This document shows, in pieces, positions 7,310-15,993 of a stretch of 15,993 nt of DNA; position 1 is the first letter of the stretch, and every line of letters starts with the position of its first letter. The stretch lies in contig PUDQ02000139.1 of assembly GCA_002964805.2 (NCBI GenBank), positions 1-15,993 of the forward strand. Reading direction: 5' to 3'. The DNA is from Trametes villosa. Taxonomy: Eukaryota; Basidiomycota; Agaricomycetes; Polyporales; Polyporaceae. The notes beneath the pieces are model-generated. The model made no database searches, was not told where the DNA came from, and saw only the letters and a list, made by a program, of their open reading frames with translations. The position numbers and the translations under genes were made by a program.

Positions 7310-9563
7310 TCGCCCGACTCTGCGTGCACCCATGGGCACCCACCCGGGCCGGGGCACGTCTCGTGCTTCGTACTTTTCGGCTCCGGCGTGCACGCAGCGC
7401 GCGGCCAGCGGTCAGCAACCATCGGCGTTGCGAGATCTCCTCCCTCGCTGGCTGCGCGCGACTTCTCGCACGAAGACGGGGAAGGCGGGTGCAACGACCG
7501 ATGGCCTTGGACGTGCCCGAGGCACGACACGGCTGTCCTCGCCGTCCCCGTGCGGCAGCAGGCGGTGGCAGAGGTCAGTCTCCTCTCCGGGCGAACTCGA
7601 AGACCGCCCGCTCCCCTGTGCTGGCCCGGCGCCCCCCTAGCCGCCTGCCCCTCCTCGGCCCCGTCGACGACGCACGAAGACGCCCCCCGCGCGGCGATCA
7701 GACCTCGCGGCGCCCGTCCGGCATCGCCCTTTACAAGGATGCCCGGGGTCTCTGCGCCAGGGCAGGAGACGTACGAGACGGGCGGGCGGGCGCGAATCGT
7801 CGCTCCCAGGACTCGGGCGCGCCTGCCGCCGCGTGCCCCGGGCGGATGACGCGTCCCCGTTGAGGACGACGTCGCCGCTCGTCCTGCGCGGGGCTCCCCG
7901 CGCCTCGAGCCCCTGCTCGTCTCTGCGGGCGCACAGCGCCGCGACGTCCCGCGGCGCGTCACCCCGCTCTCCCGGACTGCCCTACCAAGCTATCTACCGG
8001 ATAGTCCGTGCACGGTACGTCCCGCCTCCCGCCCTCGGCTCCATCCCGACGCCCTAGGCCCGCAAGACGTTCGCCCGCGAGCCAACAAGGACAGCTGCTA
8101 CGCGCCGTGCCGCGCCGCGCCTTGCACGCGAGCCGTCTCCGACGAACACGAGGGGCTGCCGCAAGCCGTACACCGCGTCCCCGCCGCCTGCCCGCCTCTG
8201 CCGTGCGAGGCCCCGTAAACGAAGCGAAGAAACGAAGGCCGGCCTGACAGCCTCGGCGCACAGGTACGTACCAAACTGCATGCATCTTGACGGACGCTCG
8301 TTAGGTGCCCTCTCGGCGCGGCGCGGGCGGCCGGGCTGGCTAGCAGAGTGCCGCGAGCGGCGGCGAAAACGAGGTCAGGCGCGGGCCGCATGTATGAGTG
8401 GGGCGGCAGACACTTACGAGGCGAATACAAAGGTGCGTGCTCGTTTCGTTCACGTTTGCGCGATGGAGGGCGGCGTTCGGGGCGTGCTGGAATGACGAGG
8501 TGAGTTGGAGGTGTGCTCGACGTCTCGGAAAGATGCGCAGCACATTCACCAGATACGCCGAGTCGTGAGACAGGCCGTTGGGCTCATTGAGTGCGGGATG
8601 GCGCTGCCGGAAGGCGCGTCGTCGTCGTCGTGAGGAACGCCTGCCTGGGTATCGCGCCCGTCAGCCGTGCACGCCTGTAGTCGTTTGCGCCGAGAGCGGG
8701 AGTACAGGTGTGGGTCCGCACCAAGGTTACCGACGTATCGCGCGCGGCGGTGAGTCGAGCGCTGAGCGCATGGGCGAGGAGCAGAGGGGAGATGTGACGG
8801 ACAGAACTGCTGTCCCGGGGGCGGAGAAGGGGGGTACAGGTGAGCGGTGCATCATACGAGAGAGCAGTGACATGTATTTATTGATCTCCTTCGCTCCGAA
8901 CCGCATCGCAAGCGAGGAGGAAGAACGACGCGCCGCGGCCGCCCGTGCATGTCCCGTCCGCGAATACGCCGAAACGAACTGGATCCCGCCAATGCGGCTG
9001 CGTCGGTTGCGTACGCCCGTTTCGTGCAGCCACCGGGTGTGCGACGTGCGCGGTGGGCGGGCACTCTCGTGCGTTGCGTGCAACTCGCAGGTGCGCCCCC
9101 GAATGCACACCAACGCCGGCGAGGCGGGTACACTGTGTGCACGGCGGAGATGCACCCCTCGAGTGCGTCTTACGACGCAGTCCGCTCGGCGGAGACGGGT
9201 ATGCGTCGTTCGGCACCACCCAGCGCGCAGGATGGCGAAACAGACGTCGGCGGAGCACGATACGAAGGTACGTCGTGTACGTACGAGTGATGCGTGCTAA
9301 CGCCGAGCGGCGGGCGGGTGTCGTGTTTGCGATCCTCCCCCGTTCGGCTCAAGGTATCGAGCAGGGCCCACTTGCGTCGCGCTGATCGCGGCGCACGTAT
9401 GGTCGTCGAGCGGATGAAGGCGTGCGGGCGTCGTGTACGATGTGCCGTGTACGGCTTGCCTGCTCGCCGACGTGCACAGTGCGGCGAGAGCGTCGACGGG
9501 AGACTGCCCGAACGTGTTCGAGAGGCACGGATGTATGTCCGCGTAGGTACAACAGGAACGGAC
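7310..9563. other. GC-rich region with isolated donor-like motifs, no supported gene
   Basis: Long frames occur on both strands at once (for example 7102-7962 minus and 7268-7849 plus), as expected from stop-poor GC-rich DNA. They are arginine-, proline-, alanine- and serine-rich without recognisable motifs. Donor-like motifs occur on the plus strand at 8015 (GTACGT), 8264 (GTACGT), 8500 (GTGAGT), 8750 (GTGAGT) and 9268 (GTACGT), but their acceptors give introns that are too short or poorly formed. This part is present only once in the window. Confidence 0.45.
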
Positions 9564-11140
9564 GGAAGATCGAAGGTGGGTTGTTCGGCATCCTGGAGCA
9601 TGGCATGCTCCGTGGGTGTCGCAGCGCCTTGGGAACGACAGGGCAGCCAGTACACAGACGGGGTGCGATCTGTAGGGTACGTACTGTTCGAGAAATACAT
9701 ACAATGTGTTTCTGTTTGACCACAGCACACAGTGCTCAATCCTGCACGGTCGAGCCAAACATTACGGGCTCCGTCGCATGATCAGGGCAGTCTCACGCGG
9801 AGTACATCTGCCCCGGGCCTGCCTCGATACGCCTACGATGCATTCGGGCGAATAATCTTATTCATAGCGCGATGGTACGGTGCGCGCCGGCTGGGCGCGG
9901 GGGCCGCGGTCGATACACCCGCAGGCACCTGTTTCCCCCCTCCCCGATTTCTCCCCTTCCCAGTGGTGCAGGTTAACGTGAAGTGCACCGCGAGTGTATT
10001 CGCCCACAGCGCATAGCATGAAACCGATAGCGAAGGAATTGCGTATATTGCTAGGAAGCTAGTGGTAGGTACTCGCTACCATCTCGGCTGTCGTCCGCTT
10101 TCCCGGTTATTTACGGCTTGCGTAGACTTCTAGTGGCGCGTGAGGGCTGCTCGAGGGTGCGTGCGTCGCGCCTTTATGGTCGAAGCAGTATAGAACTCAA
10201 GTGTGCAATTCCAGGGGCGGGGCTACATCGTGGACGCGCATCCCCTTGTTCAGGGAACGCCAGGGAAACTCCGAGTCCTGAGAAAGAAATATATTTGCGA
10301 GTATTCTACGACTCTCCCGGACGCGCGCCGAGGACGAAACAAGTTGACGGGGGTGCTGTACGTTGCTCGAGCACGGCCGCTGTGCAAGCTGATTAGTAAA
10401 TGTACACGGGGAAAGCCACACACCTCGAAGTCACTCGCGGATGTACCGTGTCGGGACACACGACGTCCGTATGCGGCCGTTGACATCTTCTCTACCATTG
10501 CCGTTCGGTCGCGCTACGTTTGGGAGCGTCAAGGTCAGTTAGGTAACACCTCCGCTGATGACGCCCCGGCGCCCGCGCGTTTTCGCCTCTCAGCGCCCGC
10601 TTCCCACGGACCCTCCAAGTTAACCAGAGACCACCACTCTCCAAGCAGCGTACCGTGGCTCCCTTCCTCTACAACGGCCCCCTCACCGAGCCGGACTGCT
10701 CTTCGAACTCGACACCTCCGGCTGTGCTACGTCGTGGTACGATGGCCCCGATGGCGGCGACCGTTCGCGTCGGCGCTTGGGGTGAGTAGGCGCGCCGCGC
10801 TACTTGAGAAACGATGGCGGTGAGTCGTACGGTGCACTCCGTCGAGCTGGATTACTTACGAGGTTGTCACAGCCGCCAGATATCAGCTATCCGCGCATGG
10901 CGCACAACACATATTGTGTGTGCATCTTGACGCAACTCGGCAAAGCGGCTGCGGGCGCCGGGGCAGTGTCCCTGCGCGAGACGCATAGTGAGCGCAGAGA
11001 CTTCTGACGACCGATAGGGGACTTACCTGCTCGATACGCAAGACGCAGCTCTATTCACGTGCATTCGCGTGCAACTTGCGCCCGCAGACACCGAGTCGAA
11101 AGCCGTCGGCTAAGACTGAAGATGTAGCTCGTGGCGCAAC

Positions 11141-12174
11141 ATGCGCAGATCCCTGGCGTTCGTTCCCGGACGTCTCGGCACTCCCGAGCCCGCTGGCCGA
11201 GTTGCACGGCATGTGCATGAGCATGCGACGGCGGGGACGGCTGGCCAGCCTGGTGAGTCGGATACCCTCGCTTCCGGAGTGCTTACTCACGCTACTGCAC
11301 GCCCTTTGACCTTCTGTTCCTCTCGCCCGACGCGCCCGACGATTTCTGCCCGCGCATAGCGCAATACGCTGCACAGGCCTACCTCGGGTGCGTACACCGT
11401 GGCAGCCTCCTGCGTTGGAGGACGTGCCGGCGACGATGGTACGGGGAGCGGCGCGGAGATCGGCTGGCGCACACATACGTGAGTTGAGGCTCGACTCCGT
11501 ACGATTGAAAGGCCACTCACCTGATCGTCCCAGGCGCGACGCTTTCGACCTGGCACCTCATGGCCAGCAAACGCAAGGGCACGGTCTTCAAGGGGCACCC
11601 GCCTCGACGAGGCCCTTGCCCTCGAGCGTCGGCGGTGCAATTCCTCGCTATCCAGAGCCTGTGAGCATTCAAAATACACCCAACAGCCGTGCAAGTCGGA
11701 GACGGCGAACAGGCCAGTGTTCGAGGATTCCGAGGGCGGAAAGGTGAGCAGCTCGTGCTGTTCGCGTTTCTGTCACTTCCCCAACCGCGCCTCGTCGCGC
11801 ACGCCGTCGCGGGGACACGTACGGCGGCCGCGGCCGCATTCAATCGCAAGCACAGACGACCCGCAGGTGAGTCTGCTCGCATACTCGTGCATTCCCGACC
11901 GTTCGCGAGTTGTTAGAGGCTCTTGTAGCCACGGGAAGGCGGTGGTGGTGGCGTTTGCGCAGGCGCGACGGCACGACCGAACCCCGCTCTCGACAGCGTC
12001 ACGGATGCAGTGTGCGCAGGCGTGCTGAGCTCCTGCACTCGCGGCGGCCGCTGGCGCGTGCAGACGCGAACCCCACCCACCACGAGGGAAGTCTACGCCT
12101 CGCGTCGAGAGACTCGCCCTCCCTTCGCGCATCGGCCGTCTTCGCGCTTTCCGGCCATTTTGTCGGCAGTCTGA
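11141..12174 (+). CDS. Possible four-exon gene of unknown function, copy 2
   Basis: This is the repeat of the model at 1578: exons 11141-11252, 11360-11478, 11534-11866 and 11929-12174, with the same donors, acceptors and reading frame. The repeat gives no independent evidence, since the copies are identical and cannot show codon-type conservation. Confidence 0.2.
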
Positions 12175-12333
12175 GGTTCTTGCAGCCGCGGACAAGACGG
12201 CGGCTGCGACGTCGGCGTTGAGGCGCCGCGGCGTGACTGCACAACGCTCGACTGTAGCCTGAGCGTCCTCTCGCAGCTACCACGGCCCGGGTCGTTCGTG
12301 CGCCTTTGACCGGGGCGGTGGCGGTGGCGGCGG

Positions 12334-12357
12334 CAGCAGCAGCAGCAGCAGCAGCAG
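12334..12357 (+). repeat. (CAG)8 trinucleotide repeat, copy 2
   Basis: This is the same eight-unit tract in the second copy, with identical flanks. Equal length at a slippage-prone tract argues that the two copies have not evolved separately. Confidence 0.95.
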
Positions 12358-12743
12358 CAAGAGGGAGGCACGGTGCTGGGGAGTGCAGTACGGGAGGGTC
12401 GGCGGGGTATCGGGCGAGGCGTCCGGAGGAAAGTGGCACGGCGTCCAGCCATGTAGATGCAGACACGGAGGGGCCGCTAACTGGCGCGTTTGAGGCGAGG
12501 CTGCCGTGTGTGTCTAATTCCAGTCGACGTCGTGCGGCGGCGGGCTCGCACAGGAAGCTCAGCCGTTCACCGTCTGCATGACGAGGGCTGGAGCGAGTCT
12601 TTCGAACGTCGACGCGTGCCCTCTGTCCGTCTCTGTGAATTGACTAGATACCGGGGAGAGCGAGGCCCGGCGTCCTTGCGCTGTGCGAGTCTGCACGCCC
12701 GAGTTTGCGAAGCCCGCCTGCCCGCTCCCGCCCCCTCTGCGCG

Positions 12744-13043
12744 CCAATAGGCGACTCCTACACACGCAGAGGTTCGTTTTATTTCTCCGTCCGCTCGCAG
12801 ACCGTGCGCCCAGATCAGGCAGCCTGCCCGCCCGCTGCCGCGCGCCCTCCCTGCCCCGCCTCCGCTCCTCGGTTCCGAACGATCGTGAGCGCATCTCTCG
12901 TCTCGCATTCGACCTCTCTCGAGCTCAAAGTGGCTGGGATATATCGCCTTCTGTTCTTCGCAGTCTCCGTGCTCTCAGCTGTCATCCTGTTGCGCTCTAA
13001 GACACTGCTTTCTCGCGTCCTCGCACCGATCTCCTTTGCGACC
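12744..13043 (+). promoter_or_regulatory. Dioxygenase promoter and 5' leader, copy 2
   Basis: This carries the same elements as the first copy: CCAAT at 12744-12748, ATATAT at 12939-12944, and a pyrimidine-rich leader into gcgaccATG. Because these elements are intact, the second gene would not depend on read-through from the first. Confidence 0.48.
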
Positions 13044-14214
13044 ATGTCTTCGAACGGCACCAGTACCGCACTCCCCAAGACCCCCGCTGAGTGGCGGAAG
13101 GCTCTGGAAGAGCTACCTGCTACGCCCGAGAAGATCCCCGCGTTCTTCTTCGGACATGGTTCCCCCATGCTCCTCTCGGAGCGGATGGGAATGAAGGACA
13201 TGGGTCCGAAGGGCGACCTGGGGACCTTCTTGAAGGACTTTGGTCCTGCGCTTATCTCCAAGTACAAACCTAAAGGCATTGTGGTATTCAGCGCCCATTG
13301 GGAAACCCACGGAGAGCGTGTCGGTAAGTTTCCTGCACCGCACACACTACTACTATTTAACGCTGACCGGACGTTTCTAATAGTGACCGACTATGGGGAC
13401 GAGAACCCCCTGCTCATGGACTACTTCGGCTTCCCGCAGTCGATGTACGAAGTGAAGTTCAAGTCGCGTGGTGATTCGGCGCTATCCCAGCGTATCGTGC
13501 AGCTCTACAAAGACGTGAGCGCGATTGCGTCTATGGTCTTCCAGCTAGCTGCTGACCTATCGCATCCTAGGCTGGATATTTGGCCCGGACAACCTCGAAA
13601 CTGGAGGCTCGCGGCGACGACGGACGGGGTTTCAGCGGCCCCGGTCTCGACCACGGCGTCTTCGTGCCCTTCAAGCTCATGTTCGGCGACGAGTTTACGG
13701 ACGTCCCCATCGTCGAAGTCTCGATTGACGGCAGCCTTGACGCCGAGAAGAACTGGGCGCTGGGCGAGGTTGTCGCGCCGCTCAGGTAATTTGACAGACT
13801 GCCGCTCCACCGCCCGTGTCTGACCGCTTCCTCCGATACAGGCGGGAGGGTATCCTGGTTCTCGCGGGCGGCTTGCTCGTGCACAACCTGCGCGATTTCT
13901 CCGCGTTCTCGGAGTCGACGGCGAATAGCTTGGTGAAGGAGTTCAATCAGGCTATATTGGACGCGCTGACTGTGTCCGACGTGAGTGTCCGTTTGCGACC
14001 GGAGCGAACTAATCACTGAAATGCATAAACGCAGCCTATCGCGCGGAAACAAGCGCTAGTCGCACTGATGAAGCACAAAGGCTTCAGGGCTGCGCATCCA
14101 CGAGCCGACCACTTCGTGCCCCTCTATGTCGCTGCGGGTGCAGGAGGCACCGAAGCCGACGACAAGGTGGTGTCCGCCATCTACGGCGCGCCCACGGTCG
14201 CATTCGACCTGTGA
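13044..14214 (+). CDS. Class III extradiol ring-cleavage dioxygenase (LigB/DODA family), five exons, copy 2
   Basis: Exons are 13044-13323, 13384-13514, 13571-13785, 13842-13980 and 14035-14214, giving the same 314 residues as the gene at 3481. All five conserved histidines, all four introns and the stop context are preserved, so this copy looks fully functional. About 300 bases of upstream promoter and the whole 3' flank are duplicated with it. If the repeat is real in the chromosome, it is a tandem gene duplication about 8.4 kb apart (stop to start). If the repeat comes from a circle or from assembly, this is the same gene read twice. Substrate and pathway are as uncertain as for the first copy. 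Confidence 0.92.
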
Positions 14215-14813
14215 AGCTTGTAGCACTGCACTTGTACGATACTATACTCTCCTCTGCGGTCTTTTGCTTCAAACCTTCGTAGACGTGTGTGCCCCGCCTC
14301 TCTCAACCATTCCCAGGAATAATAGGACAGTAGGTGTCCACAGACCCTCTACAAGCCGATCGGACCCGGAAGTGGGACACGGGCGCTGACGGCCAAACCG
14401 GCCCTCCCATCCTCCCTGCACTGTGCACATTCCTTCGTGTGGGCGTAAAAAATAGGAGTACCTGGCAGACTACCTTGTAATATTGTCATCAGAGGAAACT
14501 AGGGGAAAACCCCTCTTACTACCGTAATCCGAGGTTATGTGCTGAAGTACCCAACTTCCCCCGATCCTTACTCAACCCCCCCCTCAAAAGTACGCCTGTT
14601 TGCTCGAGCTCTTCACCATTCAAAGTTTAGATCTGCTACTACAGCCTTCAGCGGGACAGGCTGGCCTGTACACTGATATCGTTTGTCCAGCATCCGGGGC
14701 TCGGCGCAGTGCATCCCGTTGACTCTGTGGTCCGCTACAGTACTACTTGGGTTACCGAATACAGAACAAAGCACATTGGCATATGTCATTTTGGCCTACG
14801 GAGCATTAACGTC
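14215..14813 (+). other. AT-richer 3' flank of the dioxygenase, copy 2
   Basis: This is identical to 4652-5250: AATAATA at 14318-14324, the AGGGG-AAAA-CCCCT hairpin at 14501-14514, and the same eight-C run at 14576-14583. No gene is supported. Confidence 0.4.
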
Positions 14814-15993
14814 CGCGACGCCCGGTGCCTCACACGCTGCCGCCGTCTTGATAAACCTCCGGACCCCAGTGTCGAGATCCCCGACGCCAGGTGTTTGCCG
14901 GCGGGAGGAGGAGGAGGCGATCGGGTGGCGCTAGCGCTGGAGATTGTACTCCGCCACGTGGCGGCGTTGAATCTGCGATCGGAGGTATTGAGTTTGGGCA
15001 GCAGTGCGCGTCCGCGTCGCTCTCCGCCTGATCACCGCTCCCCACGTCCCCCTCTGTATTCTCCTCGCGCCCTCTCATAGCCCTGCGCGGGGCAGCCCTC
15101 CAGACCGCGTCATGGCGACCCTCCGTCCGATCGCGTGCCGTTGCGCACCCTCTCAGACCCTCTCTCGCCCATCCGCCGTCCGATCGCGCCCCGTTTAGGC
15201 GCGCGCCAGGACTGCTCGACCGCGGTTTTGGCGGAGAGCCCGACCTGCTCGTTCCCCCACCACACCCGTCCCTCCCCCTGTGCTCGCAACCTCGACCTCT
15301 CGCTTTCGCCGTCTCGGACCTGCAATCGCGCGCTGCAACCGCCCCCTCGCCGCCCTCTCGCGACCGCCTGCTTACCGTCCCTCGCGCATTCCGCGCCCGT
15401 TTCCCGCCCTCCCGCGCTTCCGGCGCCCCGGGGAGTGCATACACCCACCCCGGCTGTGTGCCCCGCTCGTATAGACACCCATATCGCGTGGGGAACTCGA
15501 AAAATCGCCCGTAAAGTGCGTTTTATTCAATCTTCGCCAAAGTGTTCTACTGACCATATCTGCGGTCTAGGAACGATGTGCGCGTTTTGGGCGAGGTACC
15601 CTCGCGCCGCGCTCGCCCCGTCCGGGGACCGCATCAGCCACCACGGGGCATCCACCACGGACACCCAGAAGTCGGTCGCGTCCCGAAATACCAAAACGCC
15701 GGCGCGCTATGGGCAGAACAAGTGGGCAAATATGCGAAACTGCCGCGCTGCACGCCAAAGGTACGTCTAACCGCTCTCATTTTGCACTCTATATACACTA
15801 TGAACACCACGCTATCGGACGCACCTATTTGCGCGCCGAATTTCGCACTTTGCAAACTACCCCTGCCGCCAATAGCTGACATTCCTCCTTGCCCCCTCGA
15901 CAGAATCCCTTCATATATCCCCTGTCGTCTCTTCAAACTCCCGCCACCCACGCAGTACAGATCCCAAAGCCGGCACTTGCGCGCGGCACGAGC

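Larger units (their letters stand above)
1..9563. repeat. 9,563-base tandem unit, copy 1 (complete period)
   Basis: Base 1 and base 9564 begin the same sequence (ggaagatcgaaggtgggttg), and every stretch compared after that matches at an offset of exactly 9563. The dioxygenase gene, its introns, promoter and 3' flank all recur. The C8 run at 5013-5020 and the CAG8 tract at 2771-2794 have the same length in the second copy. The unit is bounded here only by where the window starts, so any rotation of it is equally valid. It contains one confident gene. No terminal inverted repeats, target-site duplication or transposase mark it as a classical mobile element. Identity was judged by eye and by matching translated frames, not by alignment. 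Confidence 0.97.
9564..15993. repeat. 9,563-base tandem unit, copy 2 (first 6,430 bases, cut by the window end)
   Basis: This is a direct repeat of bases 1-6430 in the same orientation, directly abutting copy 1 with no spacer. It holds a complete second dioxygenase gene with promoter and 3' flank. It ends inside the region of candidate introns, so the counterpart of 6431-9563 is not seen. The junction around 9564 is seamless: frames open upstream of 9564 run straight into the repeated sequence. I saw no substitution or indel, so the copies have not had detectable time to diverge, or they are the same molecule read twice. Confidence 0.97.

Noticed and set aside
7102..7962. Minus-strand frame of 286 codons
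   Set aside because: It is rich in arginine, glycine, serine and alanine with no motif, and several plus-strand frames are open over the same DNA. This is what stop-poor GC-rich sequence gives by chance.
8264..8304. Possible 41-base intron (GTACGT to TTAG), and 8015-8057 (43 bases)
   Set aside because: Both are shorter than any intron in the confident gene and have poor branch motifs.
8578..9300. Plus-strand frame of 240 codons
   Set aside because: The start is not a convincing ATG context, composition is arginine-rich, no domain is recognised, and minus-strand frames overlap it fully.
1..15993. Bacterial or phage defence system, CRISPR array, insertion sequence, telomere repeats
   Set aside because: There are no Shine-Dalgarno-led gene strings, no regularly spaced repeats, no transposase motifs and no TTAGGG arrays. 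The only confident gene is a eukaryotic intron-bearing one.

Overview
The window looks like nuclear DNA of a filamentous fungus, most likely an agaricomycete basidiomycete. The confident gene has four short introns (54-60 bases) with GTRAGT-type donors and CTGAC-like branch sites, a pyrimidine-rich promoter and leader, and GC- and CpG-rich flanks. The protein also looks like the LigB/DODA-type dioxygenases common in these fungi. No bacterial operon, rRNA, tRNA, CRISPR array or recognisable transposase was seen. The taxonomic call is an inference from gene structure.

The dominant structure is one 9,563-base unit present 1.67 times head to tail. Bases 1-6430 recur as 9564-15993, and I found no difference wherever I compared them. 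An eight-C run and an eight-unit CAG tract, both mutation-prone, also match exactly. This fits a very recent tandem duplication, a circular molecule carried past its own start (extrachromosomal circle or circularised contig), or an assembly artefact. The sequence alone cannot separate these. The unit's ends cannot be fixed, because the window edges cut it at arbitrary points.

Layout of one unit (copy 1; add 9563 for copy 2 as far as base 6430): 1-1577, no supported gene, two small inverted repeats. 1578-2611, a weak four-exon ORF model of 269 residues with no recognised domain, overlapped by equally well-formed intron signals on the opposite strand. 2612-3180, GC-rich spacer with a (CAG)8 tract. 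3181-3480, promoter and leader. 3481-4651, the only confident gene, a five-exon, 314-residue class III extradiol ring-cleavage dioxygenase. 4652-5250, AT-richer 3' flank. 5250-5911, pyrimidine-rich DNA containing a perfect 14-base palindrome centred on CACGTG. 5912-7310, several well-formed plus-strand introns but no complete recognisable protein. 7310-9563, GC-rich sequence with isolated donor-like motifs and no supported gene.

The dioxygenase is thus present twice, each copy with its full promoter and 3' flank. Nothing else in the window can be tied to it functionally. The main unresolved questions are the physical nature of the 9,563-base repeat and whether the splice-signal-rich flanks are transcribed.
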